Origin: Citrobacter amalonaticus
GTDB taxonomy: Bacteria; Pseudomonadota; Gammaproteobacteria; Enterobacterales; Enterobacteriaceae
DNA: 64,000 bases
Direction of reading: 5' to 3'
Assembly: GCF_002918555.1 (NCBI RefSeq)
Contig: NZ_PQMB01000001.1
Span: 124,087-188,086, forward strand
The position numbers and the translations under genes are program-made. Shown one piece after another: positions 48,855 through 57,749 of the stretch (its first letter is position 1; each line of letters starts with the position of its first letter). The notes under the pieces were generated by a model. That model was not told where the DNA came from. It saw only the letters and a program-made list of their open reading frames with translations, and did no database searches.

Positions 48855-51456
48855 AGCGCAAATTAAAACCAAACGTCGTATTTCACCTTTCTGGCTGTTA
48901 CCGGTTATCGCTTTGCTGATTGCGGGCTGGCTGGTCTGGAACAGCTATGAAAATCGCGGCAATACTGTAACCATTGACTTTCAGTCTGCCGACGGCATCG
49001 TGCCGGGACGTACCCCTGTTCGCTACCAGGGCGTTGAAGTCGGCACGGTGCAGGATATCAGCCTGAGCAAAGATCTGCGCAAGATTGAAGTCCGCGTGAG
49101 CATCAAGTCGGATATGAAAGATGCCCTGCGGGAGGAGACGCAGTTTTGGCTGGTCACGCCGAAGGCATCACTGGCAGGCGTTTCCGGACTGGATGCGCTG
49201 GTCGGCGGGAACTACATCGGTATGATGCCCGGTAAAGGCGAAGAGCAGGATCACTTTGTGGCGCTCGATACCCAGCCCAAATACCGTCTGGACAACGGCG
49301 ATCTGATGATTCATCTGCACGCGTCGGATCTTGGCTCGCTCAACAGCGGCTCGCTGGTCTATTTCCGTAAAATTCCGGTAGGTCGGGTTTACGACTACGC
49401 GATCAATCCGAATAATCAGGGTGTCACTATTGATGTGCTGATCGAGCGGCGCTTTACTAATCTGGTTAAAAAAGGTAGCCGTTTCTGGAACGTCTCCGGG
49501 GTGAATGCGGATGTCAGCCTCAGCGGCGCAAAGGTGAAGCTTGAAAGCCTGGCCGCGCTGGTCAATGGCGCAATTGCCTTCGACTCCCCCGACGACTCCA
49601 AACCTGCCGCGGCGGATGATGCGTTTGGTCTGTATGAAGATCTGGCCCACAGCCAGCGCGGCGTCATCGTTAAGCTTGAGCTGCCGAGTGGCGATGGTCT
49701 GAAAGCGGACTCCACTCCGTTGATGTATCAGGGGCTCGAAGTAGGTCAGTTGACGAAGATAGACTTAAATCCGGGGGGAAAAGTCACTGGCGAAATGACG
49801 GTTGATCCCAGCGTGGTCACTTTACTGCGCGACGGCACTCGCATTGAATTGCGTAGCCCGAAACTTTCTCTCAGCGATGCGAATATCAGCTCACTGCTAA
49901 CAGGTAAAACATTTGAACTGGTCCCGGGCAAAGGTGAACCGCGCAGTGAGTTCATCGTGGTTCCCGGCGAGAAGGCTCTGCTTCATGAGCCGGAAGCAAC
50001 CACATTTAACCTGACCGCCCCGGAAAGCTACGGTATTGACGCCGGACAGCCGCTTGTGCTGCACGGAGTGCAGGTCGGACAGGTTATCGAGCGCAAGTTA
50101 ACCAGCAAAGGCGTGACTTTTCTCGTTGCTATCGATCCCCGGCATCGGGCGTTAGTCCAGGGTGACAGCAAATTTGTTGTTAATAGTCGTGTTGATGTCA
50201 AAGTTGGTCTTGATGGCGTGGAGTTCCTCGGCGCCAGCGCCAGCGAATGGATTAACGGTGGGATTCGGGTCCTGCCGGGTACAAAAGGCGAGATTAAACC
50301 CAGCTATCCGCTATATGCCAATCTGGAAAAAGCGGTTGAAAACAGTTTGAGCGATCTCCCGACCACCACGCTCAGCCTCAGCGCCGACACGTTACCTGAC
50401 GTCCAGGCCGGTTCCGTTGTGCTGTACCGCAAGTTTGAAGTGGGTGAAGTGATATCCGTTAAGCCGCGTGCGGACGCCTTCGATATCGACCTGCATATTA
50501 AACCGGAATATCGCAATCTGTTAACCAGCAACAGCGTATTCTGGGCGGAAGGAGGCGCTAAAGTTCAGCTTAACGGGAGCGGCCTTACCGTGCAGGCCTC
50601 TCCGTTGTCGCGCGCGCTGAAAGGTGCTATCAGTTTCGATAATCTCAGCGGCGCCAGCGCCAGCCAGCGTAAGGGTGATAAGCGGATTCTGTATGCCTCA
50701 GAAACGGCCGCACGTGCGGTAGGTGGCCAGATCACGCTGCATGCGTTTGATGCCGGAAAGCTGGCGGCGGGTATGCCAATCCGCTATCTCGGGATCGATA
50801 TTGGTCAGATTCAGACGCTTGAATTGATTACCGCCCGCAACGAAGTACAGGCTAAAGCGGTCCTGTATCCAGAGTATGTGCAGACCTTCGCCCGTAGCGG
50901 CACCCGTTTCTCAGTGATCACTCCGCAGATATCCGCTGCTGGTGTGGAACATCTTGATACTATTCTCCAGCCATACATCAACGTTGAACCTGGCCGCGGC
51001 AATCCGCGCCGCGACTTTGAGCTGCAGGAAGCCACCATCACCGATTCGCGCTATCTCGACGGGCTGAGCGTCGTTGTGGAAGCGCCAGAAGCGGGTTCAC
51101 TGAGTATCGGGACACCGGTGCTGTTCCGGGGAATCGAAGTGGGAACGGTAACCGGCATGACGCTGGGGACGCTGTCTGACCGCGTGATGATTGCCATGCG
51201 CATCAGCCAGCGCTACCAGCACCTGGTGCGCAATAACTCTGTTTTCTGGCTGGCATCGGGCTACAGCCTCGATTTCGGCCTGACGGGTGGCGTGGTTAAG
51301 ACCGGGACCTTCAATCAGTTCATCCGCGGCGGTATCGCTTTTGCAACGCCTCCCGGTACGCCGCTGGCACCAAGAGCTCAGGCAGGTAAACACTTCCTGC
51401 TTCTTGAGAGCGAACCCAAAGAGTGGCGTGAATGGGGAACCGCTCTGCCACGCTAA
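48823..51456 (+). CDS. letB: LetB (YebT), MCE-domain lipid-transport tube
   Basis: An 877-residue periplasm-spanning protein with seven MCE domains that stack into a hydrophobic tunnel for phospholipids. One membrane helix is at residues 20-40 ([19 protein letters not shown]). The MCE repeats start with blocks such as [24 protein letters not shown], and similar [11 protein letters not shown] or [11 protein letters not shown] motifs recur down the chain. The ATG at 48823 lies inside letA, so the two are translationally coupled. Length as in E. coli; no frameshift. Confidence 0.95.
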   Translation: MSQETPASQTEAQIKTKRRISPFWLLPVIALLIAGWLVWNSYENRGNTVTIDFQSADGIVPGRTPVRYQGVEVGTVQDISLSKDLRKIEVRVSIKSDMKDALREETQFWLVTPKASLAGVSGLDALVGGNYIGMMPGKGEEQDHFVALDTQPKYRLDNGDLMIHLHASDLGSLNSGSLVYFRKIPVGRVYDYAINPNNQGVTIDVLIERRFTNLVKKGSRFWNVSGVNADVSLSGAKVKLESLAALVNGAIAFDSPDDSKPAAADDAFGLYEDLAHSQRGVIVKLELPSGDGLKADSTPLMYQGLEVGQLTKIDLNPGGKVTGEMTVDPSVVTLLRDGTRIELRSPKLSLSDANISSLLTGKTFELVPGKGEPRSEFIVVPGEKALLHEPEATTFNLTAPESYGIDAGQPLVLHGVQVGQVIERKLTSKGVTFLVAIDPRHRALVQGDSKFVVNSRVDVKVGLDGVEFLGASASEWINGGIRVLPGTKGEIKPSYPLYANLEKAVENSLSDLPTTTLSLSADTLPDVQAGSVVLYRKFEVGEVISVKPRADAFDIDLHIKPEYRNLLTSNSVFWAEGGAKVQLNGSGLTVQASPLSRALKGAISFDNLSGASASQRKGDKRILYASETAARAVGGQITLHAFDAGKLAAGMPIRYLGIDIGQIQTLELITARNEVQAKAVLYPEYVQTFARSGTRFSVITPQISAAGVEHLDTILQPYINVEPGRGNPRRDFELQEATITDSRYLDGLSVVVEAPEAGSLSIGTPVLFRGIEVGTVTGMTLGTLSDRVMIAMRISQRYQHLVRNNSVFWLASGYSLDFGLTGGVVKTGTFNQFIRGGIAFATPPGTPLAPRAQAGKHFLLLESEPKEWREWGTALPR

Positions 51457-51489
51457 TGTTCCCGCTCCGGCGTGCTCGCGCCGGAGCAT

Positions 51490-51646
51490 TTAGCCCCGTC
51501 ATACGTCAAAATGCCTGAGCGTTGGCGTTGTCACTCAGCACTGCGGGACCGCTGCAAGCCGCGTTCTAATCTGCTCACGACAGATTTGTCCCCCACTGAA
51601 AACCGCCTTCCTGCAACTCGAATTATTTAAGGTATATGCTACACTG
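51490..51646 (-). repeat. ERIC-type mosaic repeat before rsmF, reversed
   Basis: Read on the minus strand it begins AAATAATTCGAGTTGCAGGA and AGGCGG. It continues with GACAAATCTGTCGTGAGCAG, AACGCGGCTTGCAGCGGT and GCCAACG, and ends near TGACGTATGACG. The middle matches the copy at 27235-27427, so this is the same mosaic family, but its far end has drifted. It fills most of the 220-bp gap between letB and rsmF. Confidence 0.65.
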
Positions 51647-51676
51647 CGCGCCTGTTTTATTGCCGGTGATACACAA

Positions 51677-53104
51677 GTGGCCTATTTCCCCGATGCCTTC
51701 CTGACGCAAATGCGTGAAGTCATGCCTTCTGCGCTCTCTTTTGATGATTTTCTCGCAGCCTGCCAGCGCCCACTGCGGCGTAGTCTTCGCGTCAACACAT
51801 TGAAAATTTCTGTAGACGATTTTCTCGCATTAACGTCCCACTACGGATGGTCGCTCACACCGATTCCCTGGTGTGCCGAAGGTTTCTGGATCGAACGCGA
51901 CAATGACGCTTCGCTCCCGCTGGGCAGTACCGCAGAGCACCTGAGCGGCCTATTTTATATCCAGGAAGCCAGTTCAATGCTGCCAGTTGCCGCCCTTTTC
52001 GCCGATGATACTTCTCCACAGCGGATTATGGACGTCGCGGCTGCTCCGGGATCTAAAACCACGCAGATCGCTGCCAGAATGGGCAATCAGGGGGCGATTC
52101 TGGCCAACGAATTTTCCGCCAGTAGGGTGAAGGTTCTGCATGCCAACATGAGTCGCTGTGGGATCGGCAACGTAGCGCTGACTCATTTTGACGGGCGCGT
52201 CTTTGGCGCAGCCTTACCAGAAATGTTTGACGCGATCCTGCTGGATGCGCCCTGTTCTGGTGAAGGTGTGGTACGCAAGGACCCGGACGCCTTAAAGAAC
52301 TGGTCCGTCGAAAGCAACCTTGAAATTGCCGCCACGCAGCGCGAGTTGCTCAATAGCGCGTTCCACGCTTTGCGTCCGGGCGGCACCCTGGTCTATTCCA
52401 CCTGCACGCTCAATCGGGATGAAAACGAATCGGTCGTGGAATGGCTGCTGGAGACCTGGCCGGAAGCTGTCGAAATTTTACCATTGGGCGATTTATTCCC
52501 GGAAGCAGAACGCGCACTCACCGACGCGGGATTCCTGCATGTCTTTCCACAGATTTATGATTGCGAAGGTTTTTTCGTCGCTCGTCTGCGTAAGACGCAA
52601 TCCATACCTCCCCTGCCGGCACCAACATACAAAGTCGGCAAATTCCCCTTCAGCCCGATGAAAAATCGTGAAGCAGAAAACATCATCCTGGCCGCAAATG
52701 CGGTTGGCATACAGTGGAATGAAAATCTCCACCTCTGGCAACGTGACAAAGAGGTCTGGCTGTTTTCAACAGAGATTGAACCCCTTATCGGCAAAGTTCG
52801 TTTTTCCCGCCCCGGCATCAAACTGGCGGAGACCCATAACAAAGGCTATCGCTGGCAGCATGAAGCGGTGATTGCTCTGGCCAATCCTTGTCACGACAAC
52901 GCATTTGAGCTTTCCTCGCAGGAAGCCGAAGAGTGGTATCGCGGGCGCGACGTCTACCCACAACGTTCGCCAGCCACCGACGATGTGCTGGTTACCTTCC
53001 AGCATCAGCCCATCGGACTGGCAAAGCGGATCGGATCGCGACTAAAAAACAGCTACCCCCGTGAACTGGTTCGCGATGGCAAACTGTTCACCGGTAATGG
53101 CTGA
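51677..53104 (+). CDS. rsmF: RsmF (YebU), 16S rRNA m5C1407 methyltransferase
   Basis: A NOL1/NOP2/Sun-type enzyme that methylates C1407 of 16S rRNA. SAM motif I is [18 protein letters not shown] near residue 117. The catalytic cysteines are in [12 protein letters not shown] and [11 protein letters not shown], and a C-terminal PUA-like region follows. The GTG at 51677 has GGTGA seven bases upstream. The 475 residues are four fewer than in E. coli because the first few residues differ. Identity to E. coli is lower here than for most neighbours. Confidence 0.92.
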   Translation: MAYFPDAFLTQMREVMPSALSFDDFLAACQRPLRRSLRVNTLKISVDDFLALTSHYGWSLTPIPWCAEGFWIERDNDASLPLGSTAEHLSGLFYIQEASSMLPVAALFADDTSPQRIMDVAAAPGSKTTQIAARMGNQGAILANEFSASRVKVLHANMSRCGIGNVALTHFDGRVFGAALPEMFDAILLDAPCSGEGVVRKDPDALKNWSVESNLEIAATQRELLNSAFHALRPGGTLVYSTCTLNRDENESVVEWLLETWPEAVEILPLGDLFPEAERALTDAGFLHVFPQIYDCEGFFVARLRKTQSIPPLPAPTYKVGKFPFSPMKNREAENIILAANAVGIQWNENLHLWQRDKEVWLFSTEIEPLIGKVRFSRPGIKLAETHNKGYRWQHEAVIALANPCHDNAFELSSQEAEEWYRGRDVYPQRSPATDDVLVTFQHQPIGLAKRIGSRLKNSYPRELVRDGKLFTGNG

Positions 53105-53219
53105 GACGTATAAAAATACCGCATTTTTTTACTGGCGCTTTTGCCTGCGTTGACTACGCTGAAAAATGGACAACCTAACTGGTCATACCACAATCAGCGA
53201 ATAAACGGAGAGCACGATG

Positions 53220-53456
53220 ATGAAAACCAGTGTGCGCATTGGCGCCTTTGAAATCGACGATGCCGAGTTACGCGGCGAATCGCCGGGAGATCGAACGTTA
53301 ATTATACCCTGTAAATCTGACCCGGATTTATGCATGCAGCTGGATGCCTGGGATGACGAAACCAGTATTCCCGCCCTATTGAATGGTGAACATTCCGTCC
53401 TGTTCCGTACCCACTACGATCAAAAGTCTGATGCCTGGATCATGCGTCTTGCCTGA
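53220..53456 (+). CDS. yebV: YebV, small conserved protein
   Basis: A 78-residue soluble protein of unknown function, specific to enterobacteria (DUF1480): VRIGAFEIDDAELRGESPGDRTLIIPCKSDPDLCMQLDAWD and an SVLFRTHYDQ block. Two ATGs lie side by side; the second (53220) matches E. coli and is better spaced from GGAGAG. A weak hairpin terminator follows. Confidence 0.9.
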   Translation: MKTSVRIGAFEIDDAELRGESPGDRTLIIPCKSDPDLCMQLDAWDDETSIPALLNGEHSVLFRTHYDQKSDAWIMRLA

Positions 53457-53465
53457 TTCAAAAAG

Positions 53466-53490
53466 AACCCGTCGCCCTGGCGGGTTATTT
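53466..53490 (+). terminator. yebV terminator (weak)
   Basis: AACCCGTCGC-CCT-GGCGGGTT forms a stem of about eight pairs with one mismatch, followed by ATTTACT. The T-tract is short, so the call is tentative. Confidence 0.55.
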
Positions 53491-53560
53491 ACTCCTCTGA
53501 TTTCCCGCTTACGCTAACCTCTCCTACACTATCGGTATGGCAGTACAATTTGAGGATGGA

Positions 53561-53752
53561 ATGTTCACGCTGGTACTTTTTGTTTGCTATCTGGATGGGG
53601 GTTGTGAAGACATCGTGGTGGATGTTTACAACACGGAGCAACAGTGTCTGTACTCAATGGAAGATCAGCGAATTCGCCATGGCGGCTGTTTTCCGGTAGA
53701 AGATTTTATTGATGGATTCTGGCTTCCCGCACAGCAGTATAGAGATTTTTGA
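53561..53752 (+). CDS. yebW: YebW, small conserved protein
   Basis: A 63-residue protein of unknown function: VLFVCYLDGGCEDIVVDVYN, then CLYSMEDQRIRHGGCFPVEDFIDGFWLPAQQY. Four cysteines give it a possible metal or disulfide role. The ATG at 53561 matches E. coli YebW, and an eight-codon upstream extension is rejected. In E. coli pphA follows; here it does not. Confidence 0.88.
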   Translation: MFTLVLFVCYLDGGCEDIVVDVYNTEQQCLYSMEDQRIRHGGCFPVEDFIDGFWLPAQQYRDF

Positions 53753-53806
53753 TGCCTGTAGCTGCGCCAGCCTCAGCTTTTTGCCCAAAACAGCAGGTGT
53801 CAGGAT

Positions 53807-54034
53807 ATGGGGTTAGCTGAAAAACTTACAGAAGACCTCCCTTTGAATACCGCAGCCAATAACCAACCAGATAAAGTCTGTCATGACGTCAATTTATACC
53901 AACTAATATGTACTCTAAATAATTCGAGTTACAGGACAAGACGCGTAGTCGTTTTGAACAGCGCTTGCGCTGGCCCCGCAGGGGCGAGACCCAGGGTTCG
54001 GCCGGGTAATAAAGCCAGCGCATCTGCAACTTGA
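53807..54034 (+). CDS. Doubtful small reading frame ending inside an ERIC element
   Basis: A 75-codon frame whose first 35 codons (MGLAEKLTEDLPLNTAANNQ, then DKVCHDVNLYQLIC) look protein-like. The rest is translated from the ERIC-type repeat at 53911 and is probably meaningless. If the repeat were removed with one TA kept, the frame would stop after about 39 codons. The ribosome site is weak (CAGGAT). I do not recognise it. Confidence 0.2.
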   Translation: MGLAEKLTEDLPLNTAANNQPDKVCHDVNLYQLICTLNNSSYRTRRVVVLNSACAGPAGARPRVRPGNKASASAT

Positions 54035-54049
54035 AGTGCGACAAGTATA
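53911..54049. repeat. ERIC-type repeat with a non-canonical core
   Basis: The copy follows the same order as 40391-40531: AAATAATTCGAGTTACAGGA at the left, the palindromic core GCGCTTGCGCTGGCCCCGCA, and CTGCAACTTGAAGTGCGACA at the right. Bounded by TACTC and AAGTATA. It starts the accessory stretch between yebW and SdsR. Confidence 0.8.
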
Positions 54050-54402
54050 GACTGGCGATGACTTGCAAACAGGATAGAGCCGATGGCATTCCTGTGGTAA
54101 CGGTATTATCAATTCTAAGAATACAGCAATATCAATACTCTTCGTGCGTCCTTTGCTTATCTTTCCTGGTTGTCTCTCCAGACTCATTTTGATATATATT
54201 AGTTAATCGACATTTATCAGAAAAATATGCTATTAAAATTAATTTAGTTAACGTTTTTGTCTGTCTGCGACAGGTTAAAAAAATTAAACAATGCAGAGAA
54301 CGCTCTGAACATGAACAATATTCAGCAAGTCATTATGCAGGCATTTATTGTTGCGACGCAATTCACAACCAGGACAACCACTCACCATCATTGTTGATTT
54401 CA
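54050..54402. other. AT-rich stretch without a clear gene
   Basis: After the repeat come about 350 bases, strongly AT-rich from 54180 on. A 28-codon frame at 54311 (MNNIQQVIMQAFIVATQF..) has no convincing ribosome site. Nothing here is called as a gene. Base composition differs from the flanking genes, as expected for acquired DNA. Confidence 0.6.
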
Positions 54403-54416
54403 TTGATATAAATCAA
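54403..54416. promoter_or_regulatory. Consensus FNR-type box
   Basis: TTGATATAAATCAA equals the FNR consensus TTGAT-N4-ATCAA exactly. Its centre lies about 49 and 70 bp before the two candidate starts of the next gene, so it could act as a class II activator site. In such AT-rich DNA a chance match is possible. Confidence 0.45.
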
Positions 54417-54478
54417 TTTTCTTTACATTCAGTTACGCGAAAGTAACGACAGTGTAAATGGGTTGCGGAAATTATCTT

Positions 54479-54670
54479 ATGTCGTTAAAAAATCTCACTG
54501 GCAAGACAGTGATAAAAAATATCCGATTTTCATACACTTTACTCAAACAAATTGAGCAAGTCATGGAAAAGGAGAATACCCGGAACTTTTCTGCATGGGT
54601 TAAAGAAGCATGTCGTGAAAAAGCCCTGCAATGCAATAGTTCCAGAGAAGTAAAGAAAACAAAAAATTAA
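54479..54670 (+). CDS. Small YlcI/YnfO-like protein (phage-type, DUF3950)
   Basis: A 63-residue basic protein: MSLKNLTGKTVIKNIRFSYT, then LLKQIEQVMEKENTRNFSAWVKEACREKAL. The pattern, a strand-like IRFSYTLLKQI followed by helices and NFSAWVKEACREK, resembles the YlcI/YnfO phage proteins and ribbon-helix-helix DNA binders. Function unknown; DNA binding is inferred. ATG at 54479 is chosen, but one seven codons upstream (54458) is also in frame, and neither has a strong ribosome site. It lies in AT-rich, foreign-looking DNA. Confidence 0.6.
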   Translation: MSLKNLTGKTVIKNIRFSYTLLKQIEQVMEKENTRNFSAWVKEACREKALQCNSSREVKKTKN

Positions 54671-54691
54671 CTATTTATAGCTGTGATTAAA

Positions 54692-54871
54692 ATGAAAAGA
54701 AGCATATTTGTTAGTAAGTACACCTTTATCCTGATATCACTTGGGAATGTTATCTATTTCATTTTGAACTATCATTTTTTGGACGCTGTATTGATCACCC
54801 TATTCTATGTCGCACTGATTTTTACTCCCGTCATTCTTATCCTGCGAGCCTTTTCTACACAGCATGAGTAA
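54692..54871 (+). CDS. Small two-helix membrane protein, unrecognised
   Basis: A 59-residue frame with two hydrophobic segments: KYTFILISLGNVIYFILNY (about residues 9-27) and LDAVLITLFYVALIFTPVILIL (about 31-52), and a polar tail RAFSTQHE. It begins 21 bp after the YlcI/YnfO-like gene on the same strand. No strong ribosome site is visible. I do not recognise the family. Confidence 0.4.
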   Translation: MKRSIFVSKYTFILISLGNVIYFILNYHFLDAVLITLFYVALIFTPVILILRAFSTQHE

Positions 54872-55148
54872 GTCATTACCTTAACACCCTCATGCACAAC
54901 TGAGATAGCCCACCAGGTGGGCGGAGTATTCATTGACAAAGTAAAATCATGACACAAGCATATAAAAATCAAAGGTACGAAATATTTCTGAAAGATTAAA
55001 TTTTTATACACATTTTCTTTTATATTGCCATTGGATATCATTTTATTTATTTCGATAACAAAATAATTAATGTCATCACATTTGTTATTGTCAGGTAAAT
55101 CAGGGCAATTATAATTCCACCACTTTATTTTTAATAACACTGATACCG

Positions 55149-55290
55149 TCTTATACGGTAACTGTGGCCTGTCAGCGACTGGGGCTGGCGAGGTGTCCAG
55201 GCGATTGAGGTGCACCCGGTATCGCGTCCATACAACCAGTGGTTCACGCGGAGAGGAATTTGCTCAGAAAAACCAGATGCCACGGCGCTG
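55149..55290 (+). pseudogene. Possible 3' remnant of a lost gene
   Basis: Within AT-rich DNA, this short GC-richer stretch has an open frame ending in TGA at about 55290 that reads like real protein: PVSDWGWRGVQAIEVHPVSR, then PYNQWFTRRGICSEKPDATAL. It has no start codon, and a stop lies just upstream. I do not recognise it. 54872-55148 otherwise holds nothing I can call. Confidence 0.3.
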
Positions 55291-55411
55291 TGATTTTTTT
55301 GTTTTTAAAATGTTAAATTATTTTTTGTTGTGGTATAACGGAAAACGATCGGATACGCAAATTCGAGAGTTTCGGGAAGATTTCTGTAAGCATTTGATAT
55401 GGCTTACAAAT

Positions 55412-55514
55412 AAAAAGAGACCGAATACGATTCCTGTATTCGGTCCAGGGAAATGGCTCTTGGGAGAGAGCCGTGCGCTAAAAGTTGGCATTAATGCAGG
55501 CTAAGTCGCCTTGC
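55412..55514 (-). ncRNA. sdsR: SdsR (RyeB), RpoS-dependent sRNA
   Basis: Read on the minus strand it begins GCAAGGCGACTTAGCCTGCA and ends with the terminator GACCGAATACAGGAATCGTA, TTCGGTCTCTTTTT. This follows the SdsR sequence I recall from E. coli and Salmonella almost base for base over about 103 nt. SdsR is a stationary-phase, Hfq-binding RNA that represses ompD in Salmonella, and mutS and tolC in E. coli. Confidence 0.92.
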
Positions 55515-55603
55515 CCTTTAAGAATAGATGACGACGCCAGGTTTTCCAGTCCACTACGAAAGCGGTCGGAAAAAAAGGACGATTGTCACTCACTGATACG
55601 TCA

Positions 55604-55642
55604 AAACCGCAAGATCTTCGGCCTGAAGCTTGCGGTTTTTTA
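55604..55642 (+). terminator. RyeA terminator
   Basis: AAACCGCAAG and CTTGCGGTTT (55604-55638) form a ten-pair stem with a GATCTTCGGCCTGAAG-type loop, then TTTTATT. It lies before the convergent yebY stop. Confidence 0.8.
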
Positions 55643-55670
55643 TTGGAAATCAAAAGGATATTTCTGGTAA

Positions 55671-56009
55671 TTAACAGAGCTTTTCCGCACGTTCAATAAA
55701 CGACGTCAGGCTCATTTTTTCGCCGGGTTTAGCCGGGTCGTCGATCTGAATGATCGAGATGGGTTGAGCGTTCGTTTTACCGCTTTCAACCTGCTGCTGC
55801 GCAATGTCATTAAGCGGATATTGCACCAGAGTGCCTGGGTTAATCACATACAGCGCCTTGCCCGGTCGACAGGTTAGCATCACCTCTTCGCGATTAAACG
55901 CCCACTTATCTTTACCCACTTCAAAACGGCTCACGGTAATAACCTGAGGCGCGGCCAGCGCGGCGCCGGAACTTGCCAGCAGTAGCAGAGAGAGAATAAT
56001 TTTTTTCAT
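55671..56009 (-). CDS. yebY: YebY, small periplasmic protein
   Basis: A 112-residue secreted protein (DUF2511). The signal peptide is [21 protein letters not shown] with cleavage after ALA near residue 19. The mature part has two cysteines ([13 protein letters not shown] and the last residue). Function unknown, but it forms an operon with the copper-type genes yobA and yebZ. Length one less than E. coli. Confidence 0.9.
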   Translation of the reverse strand: MKKIILSLLLLASSGAALAAPQVITVSRFEVGKDKWAFNREEVMLTCRPGKALYVINPGTLVQYPLNDIAQQQVESGKTNAQPISIIQIDDPAKPGEKMSLTSFIERAEKLC

Positions 56010-56025
56010 AATTTATGCTAATCCA

Positions 56026-56898
56026 TCAAAACGGCTCCAGGGTCGCGAGCAAACTGATCGTCACTAACACCACGGCTCCGATGCTCCATTCGAGCTTTGT
56101 CATCCAAATAAAATAGAGATTTGCGCGCCGACTATCCTGACGCATGCGTGGTACGAGAACATACCGATTCATAAGCGCAATTGCCACCATTAGCGCCACA
56201 AGGACACATTTGAGCAAAAGCAGCGCCCCCCACGTGGTGTGCCAGAAGGGAGAAAAGCCACGAATAAAGACAACGTTGGCAATGCCGGTGAGTAATACCC
56301 CCGCAACAGCAAAATGGCCATAGCGGGAGAATCGCATCATGGTGTAGATTGCCTGCTGGTGCCAGCGGCCTTGCGCCATTCGCATGCACCAGATAACCGG
56401 CAGCAGACCACCAAACCAGGCAGCCGCGCAGATAAGATGCAAAGCATGATTTATCTGCTGAAAGGCCCCAACAACCCCCACATTTAGCGTTGCATGCCCT
56501 ACCCCTGCCAGCACGATAAATTGCGCTATGGAAAGCATCAGCAACAGACGCGGCAGGCTGCGCGGCACAATTAGCGCCGCCGCCAGCGTCACCAGCGCAA
56601 GAACAATCTGCCATATCCAAACGGCACCAAACCGGGTTTGCAGCACTGCCCCCCAGACTGAAACGGAGAAAACATCCGTCCAGCCCGATCCCATAAGCCC
56701 TCCCTGTATTGCCAGCATCACCAGCGCACTGATAAAACTCCAGCAGGCAGCATGTTGTTGCAAACGCAGGAATCGGCGCAACATCAAACGGCGCATTGAT
56801 ACAGGCGCCAGCCAGGCGCTGTAAAGCGCGCAGCCGAATAGCAACATCAGCGCGATGAAATGGATGAACCGTAGCGCAATCCAGGTTAACGTCAGCAT
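56026..56898 (-). CDS. yebZ: YebZ, CopD-family copper-type membrane protein
   Basis: A 290-residue inner-membrane protein with eight helices of the CopD family, implicated in copper uptake or handling with CopC. Conserved blocks include RFIHFIALMLLFGCALYSAWLAP, GVGHATLNVG, HALHLICAAAWFGGLLPV and the end SIGAVVLVTISLLATLEPF; the histidines in these are candidate copper ligands. The ATG at 56898 lies three bases after the yobA stop region, so the genes are coupled. Confidence 0.92.
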   Translation of the reverse strand: MLTLTWIALRFIHFIALMLLFGCALYSAWLAPVSMRRLMLRRFLRLQQHAACWSFISALVMLAIQGGLMGSGWTDVFSVSVWGAVLQTRFGAVWIWQIVLALVTLAAALIVPRSLPRLLLMLSIAQFIVLAGVGHATLNVGVVGAFQQINHALHLICAAAWFGGLLPVIWCMRMAQGRWHQQAIYTMMRFSRYGHFAVAGVLLTGIANVVFIRGFSPFWHTTWGALLLLKCVLVALMVAIALMNRYVLVPRMRQDSRRANLYFIWMTKLEWSIGAVVLVTISLLATLEPF

Positions 56899-56900
56899 GA

Positions 56901-57275
56901 TCACTTCACGCTAAAAGTATATTGTCCTTTCGTTTTGTGCCCGTCGACAGACACCACGTACCAGTCAACCGTATAACTCCCCGAATTAAGCGATTCATCA
57001 AGGGGGATTATCATTTGCGTTTCGTCCTGTTGATTACGCTTTGCTGGCTGCGTTTTAATCTTTTCCTGCTTTGGACCGGTGATTGTCGCACCGCTAAATC
57101 CAGGTTCAATCCCTTCAGAAAAATTTAACGTCAGAGCCTGAGGAGCAGAGCTGACCTCCGCTTTAGCCGCGGGATATTGGCTCGTGAGATGCGCATGGGC
57201 CCAGGCAACAGGTGCCGTCATGGTGGCTGCGAGGGCCAGGATTGCATAGCGTAAAGAATGTGCAGTGAAAACCAT
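56901..57275 (-). CDS. yobA: YobA, CopC-family periplasmic copper-binding protein
   Basis: A 124-residue periplasmic protein. The signal peptide ends at VAWAHAHL near residue 26, so the mature chain begins with His, a copper(II) ligand in CopC proteins. The C-terminal block WYVVSVDGHKTKGQYTFSVK with its conserved His completes the site. First gene of yobA-yebZ-yebY. Copper binding is established for the family; physiological role unclear. Confidence 0.92.
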   Translation of the reverse strand: MVFTAHSLRYAILALAATMTAPVAWAHAHLTSQYPAAKAEVSSAPQALTLNFSEGIEPGFSGATITGPKQEKIKTQPAKRNQQDETQMIIPLDESLNSGSYTVDWYVVSVDGHKTKGQYTFSVK

Positions 57276-57412
57276 ATTAACTATTCCTTTTTGTTATGTC
57301 TTAGTTACAGAGAATAACCTTCTATAATGAACGAGTCGAGAATCATCATTTCCGGCTTGCCATTAAGGCGTACTCTTAGTAACTTTTGCCCGCCATTGAA
57401 AAGGAGAAGCGC

Positions 57413-57643
57413 ATGAAAACAAATCTGGCTCAACTTGAACAAGCTGAAATGGATAAGGTAAACGTTGACCTGGCCGCCGCGGGCGTGGCGTTTAAAGAGC
57501 GCTACAACATGCCGGTAGTTGCGGAAGTGGTTGAGCGTGAACAGCCGGAACATCTGCGTAGCTGGTTTCGTGAGCGCCTGATTGCCCATCGGCTGACGTC
57601 CGTTTCCTTGTCTCGCTTGCCTTACGAGCCGAAACTTAAATAA
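57413..57643 (+). CDS. holE: HolE, DNA polymerase III theta subunit
   Basis: A 76-residue protein that binds and stabilises the epsilon proofreading subunit of DNA polymerase III. Its blocks [37 protein letters not shown] and [14 protein letters not shown] are family-specific. AAAGGAG precedes the ATG at 57413; a longer frame starting at 57386 is rejected. Same length as E. coli. Confidence 0.95.
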   Translation: MKTNLAQLEQAEMDKVNVDLAAAGVAFKERYNMPVVAEVVEREQPEHLRSWFRERLIAHRLTSVSLSRLPYEPKLK

Positions 57644-57749
57644 CACTGATATAAAGTTACACTTTCTTACATATTGGATGCTACTGCATAAGCGGATTCT
57701 TAATCTATGCTTAAGAGAGGATTGTAGACAATATGAAAAGGAAGTCATT

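Larger units (their letters stand above)
55367..55642 (+). ncRNA. ryeA: RyeA (SraC) antisense sRNA
   Basis: The plus-strand RNA opposite SdsR, about 270 nt in E. coli. It covers the SdsR complement and continues through CCAGTCCACTACG to a strong terminator (AACCGCAAG..CTTGCGGTT plus Ts, about 55604-55642). The 5' end is estimated from the E. coli length. In E. coli RyeA and SdsR overlap fully and regulate each other by RNase III cleavage. Confidence 0.65.

Noticed and set aside
54805-55215. 136-codon minus-strand frame in the AT-rich stretch
   Set aside because: It overlaps the small membrane gene on the other strand, has no ribosome site and an unlikely composition. No family resemblance.
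55193-55504. 103-codon frame crossing into RyeA
   Set aside because: It runs through the SdsR/RyeA region, where the RNA genes explain the sequence, and it has no recognisable protein features.
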